Positions 1-7,584 of a DNA stretch of 23,352 nt are shown here, in pieces (position 1 is the first letter of the stretch; each line of letters begins with the position of its first letter). Origin of the DNA: Methanobacteriota archaeon (GTDB lineage Archaea; Methanobacteriota; Methanobacteria; Methanobacteriales; Methanobacteriaceae). The stretch covers positions 1 to 23,352 of the forward strand of contig JAEYSH010000184.1 in the NCBI GenBank assembly GCA_023434825.1. Reading direction: 5' to 3'. Both the position numbers and the translations under genes were made by a program. Under the pieces are notes generated by a model, which saw only the letters and a program-made list of their open reading frames with translations, was not told the DNA's origin and searched no databases.

Positions 1-1
1 C

Positions 2-601
2 TGGAAACTTCGTGATGATGATAATATTCTATTTGGAAAAATTGAAAATCAGCTTCTGAAAGTCTTAAATAATGGTGTAGATATCCTTATTGAAGAAAAA
101 AGATTAAAAACATCCGAAAATTTAGCACCCGATAACTGGCAAGAAATATATAAAGGATTAATTGATGAAAATGCTATTTTATCACTAAAAAAGACCACTA
201 TCAATAAGAAAGAAGTATTAGATTACAAACCCCGTCAATTAGTGGGACAGCCCTCGTCACCGGGAATTGTAACAGGTTATGCAAGGATAATAAATAAATT
301 TGAAGATTTTAAGGAATTAAAATCAGGTGAAATTCTTATATGTGATGCAATACAACCACAAATGACATTTATAGTATCTCTGGCATCGGGAATAGTAGAA
401 AGAAGGGGTGGAATGCTTGTTCATAGCTCAATAATTGCAAGAGAAATGGGAATACCTGCTGTAAACGGCGTTAGTAGAGCAACAGAATTGATAAATAATG
501 GAGATTTAGTAACTGTTAATGGATATTTAGGGCTTGTAGTAATTGGAGAGCCAGAATTTAATTTAGAAAATCAAGATTATAAGGAGGCTGTGAGAATATG
601 A
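2..601 (+). CDS. PEP synthase-like phosphotransferase, C-terminal part (partial, 5' end outside window)
   Basis: The frame is open from the left edge, so the N-terminal part, including the expected ATP-grasp PEP/pyruvate-binding domain, lies outside. The visible 199 codons begin with a helical segment containing LRDDDNILFG and end in a swivelling phosphohistidine domain. Its motif GGMLVHSSIIAREMGIPAV carries the probable phospho-acceptor histidine at bases 422-424. In PEP synthase and pyruvate phosphate dikinase this domain is followed by a large PEP-binding barrel. Here the protein stops after the His domain, the order seen in rifampicin phosphotransferase-like and many archaeal PEP/pyruvate-binding proteins. 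The substrate cannot be told from this fragment. An internal GTG at 242 could look like a start, but the conserved sequence continues upstream without a stop. The stop overlaps the next start (ATGA), so the two genes are probably co-translated. Confidence 0.85.
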   Translation, partial: WKLRDDDNILFGKIENQLLKVLNNGVDILIEEKRLKTSENLAPDNWQEIYKGLIDENAILSLKKTTINKKEVLDYKPRQLVGQPSSPGIVTGYARIINKFEDFKELKSGEILICDAIQPQMTFIVSLASGIVERRGGMLVHSSIIAREMGIPAVNGVSRATELINNGDLVTVNGYLGLVVIGEPEFNLENQDYKEAVRI

Positions 602-1200
602 CTGAAACATTAGCTTATGAAATAGAAAAAAAGGAAAATGATTTTGAGATTAGACGCTACGGTAAGCATGTAATAGCTCATGTTGACGTGGAAGCGCCAT
701 TTGATGATGCTATGAATATTGGATTTCGGGTTCTGGCTAATTATATTTTTGGAGGTAATCAGAAGAAATCAAGCATAGAGATGACTGTTCCTGTTGAAGA
801 AGAAAAGAGGGACTCAGAAAAAATCCCCATGACATCCCCAGTTACTGAAGAGACATTAAAAAAATCAGAAAAAATAAAAATGACCACTCCAGTTACTGAA
901 GAAACTAATGGTAATATCCACAGAATATCCTTTGTAATGCCTTCTAAATACACATTGGAAACTCTTCCAGAAGCAGATGATAATAGAATTAAATTTGAAG
1001 AAGTTAAAGAAGAAAGAATGGCAGCTTTAAGATTTAAAGGTAGGGTTAAAGAAAAATTAGCAGCTCAAAAAATTGAAGAAATGAAAGATATGCTTAAAAA
1101 ACATAATATGGGGCCGAAATCAAATTTTATAGTAGCTCAGTACAATAATCCTGCAGTACCTGGATTTTTAAGAAGAAATGAAATTTTAGTTGAAATATGA
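598..1200 (+). CDS. SOUL family haem-binding protein
   Basis: This 200-residue protein matches the SOUL/HBP family (PF04832): the N-terminal YEIEKKENDFEIRRYG is the family hallmark, and the C-terminal region has the typical QYNNPAVPGFLRRNEI ending. Relatives bind haem or other tetrapyrroles; no signal peptide is visible, so it should be cytoplasmic. Residues 60-99 hold three spaced copies of an I-x-M-T-x-P-V motif (IEMTVPV, IPMTSPV, IKMTTPV) separated by charged linkers, an internal repeat that many microbial SOUL proteins share. A ribosome binding site, AAGGAGG, lies about 10 bases before the ATG, inside the end of the upstream gene, and the two genes overlap by four bases. Family assignment is firm; the ligand in this organism is not known. 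Confidence 0.92.
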   Translation: MTETLAYEIEKKENDFEIRRYGKHVIAHVDVEAPFDDAMNIGFRVLANYIFGGNQKKSSIEMTVPVEEEKRDSEKIPMTSPVTEETLKKSEKIKMTTPVTEETNGNIHRISFVMPSKYTLETLPEADDNRIKFEEVKEERMAALRFKGRVKEKLAAQKIEEMKDMLKKHNMGPKSNFIVAQYNNPAVPGFLRRNEILVEI

Positions 1201-1247
1201 TGTCTTTAATAAAATATCTTCTAATTTTTTGTTAATTTGTTTAAGAA

Positions 1248-1255
1248 TTTATATA
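1248..1255 (+). promoter_or_regulatory. TATA box for the MFS gene (leaderless transcript likely)
   Basis: The octamer TTTATATA is centred about 26.5 bases before the ATG at 1278. In archaea transcription starts about 25-27 bases downstream of the TATA centre, so the mRNA would begin at or next to the start codon. No Shine-Dalgarno sequence lies before this ATG, which agrees with a leaderless message. Confidence 0.6.
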
Positions 1256-1277
1256 TGAATATAGAGAATACAAATAC

Positions 1278-2660
1278 ATGGACGATGGACAAAGGAACAG
1301 AATTTTAATTTTACTTTTTATCGGCGTTTTCATGGGAGCGCTGGATATTGGAATAGTAGGTCCGGCATTACCTGCAATTAAATCTTATTTTGCAGTTGAT
1401 GAAAGAATTGTATCGTGGATATTTACTATATATATTCTATTTTTCATGATTGGAACTCCTCTTATGGCTAAAATGTCAGATATGTATGGTAGAAGGCTTG
1501 TATACATTCTGGACATATTGTTATTTGCAATAGGCTCATTAATCACTGCATTTTCATCTTCATTTGAACTATTACTTCTTGGAAGAGCTATTCAAGGTTT
1601 TGGGGCTGGAGGAATATTTCCAGTTGCAAGCGCTTTTATTGGTGACACATTCCCACCAGAAAAAAGAGGCTCTGCATTGGGGATTATAGGTTCTGTATTT
1701 GGGCTGTCTGCGGTCTTTGGACCGATACTTGGAGGATTAATTTTAAGCTACGGTTGGCAGTGGCTATTTTTAATAAATATACCAATAGCAGCAATAATCA
1801 TTGTTTTAGGATATTTAATTTTACCGGTAACAAAAAGAAAATGGGTTTCTGGATTTGACTGGTCAGGAACAATTATTCTTGGAGCTTTAGTTACAGCTCT
1901 TGCAATTGGAGTTAACCAGATTGATACAAATAATTTTATGCAAAGCCTTGGATCGCTTTATGTATGGCCATTTTTACTGTTTGCAGTTGTTTTACTCCCC
2001 GTTTTATGGAAAATTGAAAAAAGAGCTGAAGATCCTATTTTAGAAATAAATCTTTTAAAAAACAGAGAAGTAAAACTTGCAACAAGCATATCGGTAGGTT
2101 CTGGATTAAGTCAGGTTGCAATTGTATTTTTACCATCATTTGCAGTTGTTTCATTATCTTTACCTGTTTCAACAGCAAGTTTAATGGTTTTACCACTCGT
2201 GTTTGCCATGGCCATTGGTGCACCAATTGTTGGTAAATTACTGGATAAATTTGGATCAAAAAGAGTTATGTTTGGCGGTAGCTTCATTCTTATTGCGGGT
2301 CTATTTATTTTGAGTTTAACAGCATCATCATTCTATTTCTTTGTTATATCAGGTATTATAATGGGTTTAGGTCTTATAACTATAATTGGGGCACCTTTAA
2401 GATACATTATGCTATCTGAAAGTCCTCCCCAATATAGGGCATCAGGACAGGCTTTAATTAATATTAATGCTAGTGCCGGACAGCTTGTTGGCGGGGCGTT
2501 GGTTGGAGGTATAATAGCATCACAAGGGGGAAATTATACGGGATATGGGTTTGCTTATATATGTGTAGGAATTATTGCTGTAGTAATGCTACTTTTAACT
2601 TTAGGCCTAAAAGGACGCAGGGAACAGATAGAAACCATGAAAAATAATACAAACGGTTAA
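1278..2660 (+). CDS. MFS transporter, DHA2-like multidrug exporter
   Basis: A 460-residue integral membrane protein with long hydrophobic segments along its whole length, consistent with 12-14 helices. The first half contains MFS motif A (MAKMSDMYGRR, about residue 63 onward), GRAIQGFGAGG, and the antiporter motif C (GPILGGLIL), all typical of drug:H+ antiporters of the DHA2 (EmrB/QacA) group. It would export small toxic compounds from the cytoplasm in exchange for cations; the substrate cannot be predicted. It begins a new transcription unit with a TATA box about 27 bases upstream and no ribosome binding site. A short hairpin with a T-run follows the stop. Confidence 0.9.
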   Translation: MDDGQRNRILILLFIGVFMGALDIGIVGPALPAIKSYFAVDERIVSWIFTIYILFFMIGTPLMAKMSDMYGRRLVYILDILLFAIGSLITAFSSSFELLLLGRAIQGFGAGGIFPVASAFIGDTFPPEKRGSALGIIGSVFGLSAVFGPILGGLILSYGWQWLFLINIPIAAIIIVLGYLILPVTKRKWVSGFDWSGTIILGALVTALAIGVNQIDTNNFMQSLGSLYVWPFLLFAVVLLPVLWKIEKRAEDPILEINLLKNREVKLATSISVGSGLSQVAIVFLPSFAVVSLSLPVSTASLMVLPLVFAMAIGAPIVGKLLDKFGSKRVMFGGSFILIAGLFILSLTASSFYFFVISGIIMGLGLITIIGAPLRYIMLSESPPQYRASGQALININASAGQLVGGALVGGIIASQGGNYTGYGFAYICVGIIAVVMLLLTLGLKGRREQIETMKNNTNG

Positions 2661-2992
2661 ATCTATTCTAATTTTGATTTTTTTATCAATTTCCAATTAA
2701 TTTTCAAAGTTTTTAGGGGACTATTTTCACAAAAAATGATATATTTGTTTACAAATTAATATTATTTCCACTTAAAGGATAAGATTTAAAAATAGTGAAA
2801 AGAAACATATGCATAGGTTTAGTTAGGGATTGTATATTTTCAACATTATAAAATGGAAATTTAGGGACGTCCATTTACTTATAGTATTTTATAGGTAACA
2901 TAAAATTTCTAAGATGTTGAAAAATAAGAATCAAGGATTAAAAATGCTCTAAATATTCCTTTAAAAACTTCAATTACTGGAGTAGTGTATAA
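2661..2992 (+). other. AT-rich spacer with nested inverted repeats
   Basis: No open frame of useful length is visible in these 332 bases. After the T-rich stretch that probably ends the MFS transcript there is a TATA-like TTTAAAAA at 2785-2792. From 2837 to 2923 three nested inverted repeats could form a three-way junction: an outer stem of 10 pairs (2837-2846 with 2914-2923), and two inner hairpins of 7 perfect pairs each (2851-2857 with 2870-2876; 2886-2892 with 2900-2906). A second TATA-like TTTAAAAA at 2960-2967 is placed to start transcription close to the ATG at 2993. The region may be a structured leader, a small RNA, or regulatory DNA. Confidence 0.5.
2671..2690 (+). terminator. Probable T-rich terminator after the MFS gene
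   Basis: Just after the stop codon, TTGAT and ATCAA can pair around a T-rich loop, and seven T residues run from 2678 to 2684. Archaeal RNA polymerase terminates at T-runs on the non-template strand, with or without a hairpin. Confidence 0.4.
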
Positions 2993-3598
2993 ATGGTACA
3001 GATAATTAAAACCTCTGTAAAATGCTACAAAAAGCGGGCTAAAAAGACAGTTGGCGGTAAACAAAAAATTTATGAGTATAACCAGTATCTTATACCTCTT
3101 AAAAGAGCTGATAAACTAAAATGTGGGGAAGGTGTACTAATAATACCCGAAGAATACTTTGAGGAATTATTTGGAGTAGAAGATACGTGGTCAGTAAAGG
3201 AATATATAAGTAAGCTTAAAGGATTTGAAAGGGACCTTGGAGCATATACTAAAGAATTTAGAGATCTTGAATGGAAACATAACGAACTTTCAAAATCCTA
3301 CAAGGAACTCTTCAGTAAATATACCAAATATCAAAAAAAGCACAAACTGGAAGATGAAAAAATCAGTGAAATGGAAACACTGGTTAAAGAACTTGAGGAA
3401 AAAAATAAAGTTTTGTTGGCCAAACTGGAATCTAGCGAATTAGAATACAAAAAACTAAAGCATGATTTTGCAAGAGAAGAAGAAAAGGCAAATATCCTTG
3501 AAAATGAGCTTAAAACGGATGAGGATGAAGACAAGGATTTCTGGTCTATGTTAAAAAATAGAATCGGAAAAAAGGAAATGACTAAAGAAAATAAATAA
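2993..3598 (+). CDS. Coiled-coil protein of unknown function, paired with helicase gene
   Basis: I do not recognise this 201-residue protein. Residues 1-65 form a compact basic, probably beta-rich domain (including YNQYLIPLKRADKL and GEGVLIIPEEYF) that loosely recalls small nucleic-acid-binding folds, though no clear family motif is present. From about residue 75 to 170 the sequence is heptad-like and very rich in Glu, Lys and Leu, a long coiled coil that should oligomerise. The end is acidic (DEDEDKD), then basic. A weak GGAG lies about 10 bases before the ATG, and a TATA-like element is about 30 bases upstream. The UvrD-type helicase starts 24 bases after the stop on the same strand, so they are probably one transcript and this may be a partner or DNA-loading factor; that role is only inferred from position. 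Confidence 0.75.
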   Translation: MVQIIKTSVKCYKKRAKKTVGGKQKIYEYNQYLIPLKRADKLKCGEGVLIIPEEYFEELFGVEDTWSVKEYISKLKGFERDLGAYTKEFRDLEWKHNELSKSYKELFSKYTKYQKKHKLEDEKISEMETLVKELEEKNKVLLAKLESSELEYKKLKHDFAREEEKANILENELKTDEDEDKDFWSMLKNRIGKKEMTKENK

Positions 3599-3622
3599 TT
3601 TTCTTTTGTTTTAACTGATTTT

Positions 3623-5917
3623 ATGATTGAATACGCTGATTTTGAAAATATTATCGTTAATGAAATAAAAAGAGATATAAGGGAATCTATAAATGCCCAG
3701 CAAAATGAAGCTATTAAAGCTCTAGTGGATACATCTCTTTTTATTACTGCCGGTCCGGGAAGTGGAAAGACAACGGTAATGGTTCTTAAAATACTTAAAT
3801 TTATTTTTATTGACAATGTAAACCCATCTAATATTCTGGCAACAACATTCACCCGAAAAGCAGCTTCTGAACTTAAATCGAGGGTAATAGATTGGGGAAA
3901 TAAACTTAAATGGGATTTATCCAGAAATCCCAGTTATTACGGTTTAACTCATCATTTAAATTCAATTGATCTTAAAAAAGTAATTATAGGAACAATTGAC
4001 AGCATCTCAGAAGATATTTTAAGAAATGATATTGAGAATTCAGATTATACAATAATCGAAGATTTTATTGCTAATTCTCTAATGATAAAGACAATATTAG
4101 AAAATAAGATGCAAAATGATCGGCAGCTAAAAAGCTTTTTAAACCATGTAAAAGGATCAAAATCAAGAATTAACCTTTCAATGATGAGCCAAACCTTACT
4201 GGAAATAAAGGACAGGTCGCATCATGATATGGCGAATTTAAAGGAATTTTTAGATAAATACGATCATCCTGGCGCTTTAAAAGCTTTAAAAATAATTCAA
4301 GATTACGAAGAAGATCTAAAAAATAGATCTCTTCTTGATTTTTCAACATTAGAAGAAGAATTTTTAATAAAACTTCAAAAACATGAGCTCCATTACTTTG
4401 ATAATATAAAAGTAGTAATGGTAGATGAATATCAGGATACAAACCTTCTTCAAGAATGTATTTATTTTGAAATGGCAAGGGCTGCTTTAGATAACGGTGG
4501 AAGTATAATTGTTGTAGGTGATGATGATCAGTCAATTTACCGGTTTAGAGGAGCTACAGTTGATCTTTTCAAAGATTTTAGCGAACGAATTGAGGGTAAA
4601 TTGGGAATAAATCCAGTTTTTATAAATCTTTCACATAATTACAGATCAACTGATGAAATTGTGAATTTTTGTAACAGTTATATATCTCTGGATAGTGGAT
4701 TTCAAAATGCAAGAGTTAAGGGGAAAGGATCAATTTTAGCGTCCCGTAAAAAACCATATCCCGATTTTCCAGTAATCGGACTATTTAGAGATGATATAAA
4801 CACATTATCTGTTGATCTTGCAAATTTCATACATTCACTTGTGGATGGAAAATCTGAGTTTGAAATAAATAAATACATGAAAAATGTTTCTCCAGAAGAT
4901 ATTGCAATTTTATGCAGCTCTCCATTAGAGCAAGATTTTAAAGGTAATTCCAGACTTCCATTTCTTTTAAAAGATGAATTAAACAAATTAAATCCTCAAA
5001 TAGGAGTTTTTAACCCTAGAGGTCAGCATTTAGGAAGAATACCTCTAATTGAATTAATCTGTGGTTTAATAATGGAATCTATTGATCCAAAATCAGATGT
5101 ACAGAAAAAATTGAGGGTTCCAAGAAATGCAGTTTTAAGATTTAAAAAATGGCGTTTAAAGGCGTTAAATTATATTGAAGAGCCTAGAAATAATGGTGAA
5201 GTTAAAATTTTCATGGATACGTGGAAATATGAATTAAATGGAGATAGGAAAATTTCAGTGGCGGGTTTAATATCCAAAATTATTTTATTAATGCCTGAAA
5301 TTAAAGATGATGATGAATATGTCTATATTGAGGTTATAACCAAGGCTATAACTCAAACTGGATTATTCAGCGACTTTAATTCTAAAATACATGTAGGGGA
5401 AGATTATAAAATTAATAAAGATTCTGTAATTGAAGCAATCTGGAATATATTTGTTCCAATTGCTCTGGGGGCTGTAAATATTGATCTTGATATTCTGGAA
5501 GATATTCCTAAAAACAAGATAAATATAATGTCTATACATCAGGCCAAGGGCCTTGAATTTCCTATTGTTATTGTTGATGTTGGAGCTGATTTTAAAATGA
5601 ATTTTGCATATCATTCTTTTAAAAGATTTCCAGGTACACCTGGAAAATCATGCACCATAGAAGAAAAAATGAGAGATTTTTCAACTATTGGAAAACCCTC
5701 AAGAAGCGGTCTTGATAGAGCATTTGATGATATTATCCGCCAATATTTTGTTGCATTTACAAGATCTGAAAATATTCTGGTTTTAGTGGGCTTAAATTCA
5801 GTTAAAAACGGATATTATTTTAATGGAGATGTGAGGTATGTTCCTAATATGGCAACTGGTTGGGATAGAGATATGAACTGGCATTGGAGTGGTTTAGATA
5901 ATATATTTCATATTTAA
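3623..5917 (+). CDS. UvrD/Rep-family superfamily 1 DNA helicase
   Basis: A 764-residue ATP-dependent DNA helicase of the UvrD/PcrA/Rep type. All core motifs can be read: Q-motif region (INAQQNEAI, 23-31), Walker A AGPGSGKTT (43-51), motif Ia TFTRKAASELKSRV (about 75-88), Walker B VDEYQDT (267-273), motif III VVGDDDQSIYRFRGA (298-312), motif IV LSHNYRS (336-342), motif V SIHQAKGLEFP (about 637), and motif VI with FVAFTRSEN near residue 710. It should unwind DNA 3' to 5' using ATP, in repair, replication restart or plasmid/virus conflict. No fused nuclease domain is evident. The ATG has no ribosome binding site; it follows the coiled-coil gene by 24 bases, and the Q-motif so close to the N terminus supports this start. 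Confidence 0.93.
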   Translation: MIEYADFENIIVNEIKRDIRESINAQQNEAIKALVDTSLFITAGPGSGKTTVMVLKILKFIFIDNVNPSNILATTFTRKAASELKSRVIDWGNKLKWDLSRNPSYYGLTHHLNSIDLKKVIIGTIDSISEDILRNDIENSDYTIIEDFIANSLMIKTILENKMQNDRQLKSFLNHVKGSKSRINLSMMSQTLLEIKDRSHHDMANLKEFLDKYDHPGALKALKIIQDYEEDLKNRSLLDFSTLEEEFLIKLQKHELHYFDNIKVVMVDEYQDTNLLQECIYFEMARAALDNGGSIIVVGDDDQSIYRFRGATVDLFKDFSERIEGKLGINPVFINLSHNYRSTDEIVNFCNSYISLDSGFQNARVKGKGSILASRKKPYPDFPVIGLFRDDINTLSVDLANFIHSLVDGKSEFEINKYMKNVSPEDIAILCSSPLEQDFKGNSRLPFLLKDELNKLNPQIGVFNPRGQHLGRIPLIELICGLIMESIDPKSDVQKKLRVPRNAVLRFKKWRLKALNYIEEPRNNGEVKIFMDTWKYELNGDRKISVAGLISKIILLMPEIKDDDEYVYIEVITKAITQTGLFSDFNSKIHVGEDYKINKDSVIEAIWNIFVPIALGAVNIDLDILEDIPKNKINIMSIHQAKGLEFPIVIVDVGADFKMNFAYHSFKRFPGTPGKSCTIEEKMRDFSTIGKPSRSGLDRAFDDIIRQYFVAFTRSENILVLVGLNSVKNGYYFNGDVRYVPNMATGWDRDMNWHWSGLDNIFHI

Positions 5918-6234
5918 AAGTATTTCATTGATTTTATAATTTTATAGAAATTGAGATTACTAATTTTTCCACAAAGATTATAAGTAATAGTGGATAAAAA
6001 ATAGCAATATTGTATTACAAATAAAAAATGGGTTGATTTAATATTGCGTCGTTTATTAAAGTTCTATAAAAAAATAGGATTTAAATCAGCGCTTTGGGAT
6101 AAATTTAAATATAATGAGACTTGAATTAAAAGGACAAAGGTTTTTAATGGAAGAACCGATACATTTAAATAGGAATACAAGTAAATATTTGACTTGCCAC
6201 GGCGCAGATAAATCTGCTTATTTTTTGTGCAAAT
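5918..6234 (+). other. Spacer between the helicase gene and tRNA-Gln
   Basis: This 317-base AT-rich stretch has no long gene. It includes a weak hairpin (TTTTCCAC at 5965-5972 with GTGG at 5990-5993), a possible 26-codon frame from a TTG at 6044 to a stop at 6124 with only weak support, and a TATA-like TTTAAATA at 6164-6171. A more GC-rich patch follows and holds a terminator-like hairpin directly before the tRNA. A second TATA-like TAAATATT at 6182-6189 could serve the tRNA. Confidence 0.4.
6204..6226 (+). terminator. Intrinsic-terminator-like hairpin before tRNA-Gln
   Basis: GCAGAT at 6204-6209 pairs perfectly with ATCTGC at 6212-6217; five pairs with a four-base loop is the more realistic fold. 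It is followed at once by TTATTTTTT. The form is that of a bacterial-type terminator, and it ends nine bases before the tRNA. It may end a short transcript or readthrough from the helicase gene. Confidence 0.35.
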
Positions 6235-6306
6235 AGTCCTGTGGGGTAGTGGTAATCCTTCTGGCCTTTGGAGCCGGAGACGGCGGTTCGACTCCGCTCA
6301 GGACTA
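6235..6306 (+). tRNA. tRNA-Gln (anticodon UUG)
   Basis: A 72-base cloverleaf can be folded by eye. The acceptor stem AGTCCTG (6235-6241) pairs with CAGGACT (6299-6305) and is followed by discriminator A at 6306; CCA is not encoded. The D arm contains GGGT/ATCC with GG in the loop. The anticodon stem CTGGC/GCCGG encloses the loop CTTTGGA, giving anticodon TTG. The T arm has GGCGG, loop TTCGACT, then CCGCT. The A1-U72 pair is the feature that marks archaeal tRNA-Gln for the GatDE amidotransferase, which converts Glu-tRNA(Gln) to Gln-tRNA(Gln). Confidence 0.93.
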
Positions 6307-6371
6307 TCCTTTTAATACTCTTAACGAATTATTTAATTTAGGAGTTTAATTAAAAAACAAGAGGTTAATAT

Positions 6372-7529
6372 ATGAAAAACGTTCTTGTTGTAGGTACTAA
6401 TACGCGGCCGGTGGCATGCTCTGTAAAGAAAATGGGGCATACTGTTTATTCTGTAGATTATTTTTGTACAAGTGACCTGGTTAAATGTTCTGATTATCTT
6501 AGATGTATACTGAACCAGTTACCATTTGAAACATGCGGTAGCTATGCCGATAAATATGATCAAAGTTTGCTTCAAAAATATGCTGACGAAGTAGTGGATG
6601 ATGTAGATTATATTTTATGCAGCTCTGGAGCAGTGCCTGAAAATTTCCCGGAATCTAAGGTAATTGGAAATAAAAAAATAATGCATATAGAAAATAAATA
6701 TAATCAATATAAATTACTTAAAGATAAATTTAATCTTCCCGAAACGTTTTTAGTATCTTCATTTGATGAAGCATCTGAAATAGCAGAAAGCATGGAAGAT
6801 AAGAAATTCATAGTAAAGCCGATAATAGGTGCCGGTGGTAAAGATATTCGCCGATTTGAAGAAACCACTTATAATTCTAATTTTAGCAGATTAATTCTTC
6901 AAGAAGTCATTGAAGGTAAAAGTATCAGTGCTTCAGTTCTTTCAACTAAAGATGAAGCTAAAACAATTTTAACCAGCCAGCAGATAATTGGAAATGGTGA
7001 ATTAGGACAACCTGATGAATTTGCATACTGTGGAAATATAGTGCCCTATTCAAATGATCCTAATATTAAAAAGACCGCAGAAGAAGCTGTAAGAGAATTA
7101 TCTCTTATTGGATCAAATGGTGTGGATATAATCGAAAGAAACGGCGAATTGTACATAATTGAGGTTAATCCAAGATTTCAGGGTACTCTAGAGTGTACAG
7201 AAGAAGTTCTTGGTATAAATATGTTTGATGCACATTTTAAAGCATGCAACGGTACTTTAATTGATGTACCTGAACCTAAGGGATACGCTGTTAAAATGGT
7301 TGTATTTGCTAAATGGCGCTCAATTGCTGGAGACCTAAACTTTGAAGGGGTATATGATATCCCTGAAAAAAACGTGATAATTGAAAAGGATGAACCGGCA
7401 GCAACTGTGGTTGCAAGTGGAAATACAATTGATGAAGCTATTAAAAACGGTCAAAAAATAGTAAATAAAGTATATAGAACTCTATATCCTTATCCGCAGA
7501 GAATACTGGCTAGAAATATCAGTAATTGA
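6372..7529 (+). CDS. ATP-grasp ligase-like protein (carboxylate-amine ligase type)
   Basis: A 385-residue cytoplasmic protein with an N-terminal nucleotide-binding-like preATP-grasp domain (VLVVGTNTRPVA) and a central ATP-grasp fold. The ATP-binding strand and glycine loop are at 145-162 (FIVKPIIGAGGKDIRRF), and the Mg-binding acidic/Asn motif at 262-271 (IIEVNPRFQG), with E264 and N266 as probable metal ligands. The family joins a carboxylate to an amine, thiol or related group through an acyl phosphate. It resembles the archaeal COG2232-type group of predicted carboligases; the substrate is unknown, and cofactor biosynthesis is one possibility. A clear ribosome binding site GAGGT at 6361-6365 is six bases before the ATG. 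A TATA-like TTATTTAA at 6329-6336 would give a short leader, or the gene may be read with tRNA-Gln. Confidence 0.82.
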   Translation: MKNVLVVGTNTRPVACSVKKMGHTVYSVDYFCTSDLVKCSDYLRCILNQLPFETCGSYADKYDQSLLQKYADEVVDDVDYILCSSGAVPENFPESKVIGNKKIMHIENKYNQYKLLKDKFNLPETFLVSSFDEASEIAESMEDKKFIVKPIIGAGGKDIRRFEETTYNSNFSRLILQEVIEGKSISASVLSTKDEAKTILTSQQIIGNGELGQPDEFAYCGNIVPYSNDPNIKKTAEEAVRELSLIGSNGVDIIERNGELYIIEVNPRFQGTLECTEEVLGINMFDAHFKACNGTLIDVPEPKGYAVKMVVFAKWRSIAGDLNFEGVYDIPEKNVIIEKDEPAATVVASGNTIDEAIKNGQKIVNKVYRTLYPYPQRILARNISN

Positions 7530-7565
7530 AAATTTATTTTCTGTATTATGTAAAAATAATTAAAA

Positions 7566-7581
7566 TTAGTTTATGGACTAA
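7566..7581. terminator. Short hairpin between convergent genes
   Basis: TTAGT at 7566-7570 can pair with ACTAA at 7577-7581 around a six-base loop in the 55-base gap between the ATP-grasp gene and the convergent small membrane-protein gene. The stem is weak and T/A-rich, so this is only a possible terminator. Confidence 0.2.
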
Positions 7582-7584
7582 ATA

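Noticed and set aside
242..244. GTG as the start of a 119-residue protein
   Set aside because: The frame is open to the left edge with conserved PEP-synthase-like sequence, so this is an internal codon.
3331..3852. A 173-codon open frame on the minus strand
   Set aside because: It is antisense to the coiled-coil and helicase genes, is rich in Ser/Phe/Leu as expected from the complement of Lys/Glu-rich coding DNA, and has no recognisable motif.
6147..6236. A 29-codon frame from an ATG at 6147 running into the tRNA
   Set aside because: It crosses the terminator-like hairpin and ends inside the first bases of tRNA-Gln; the ribosome site is poor.
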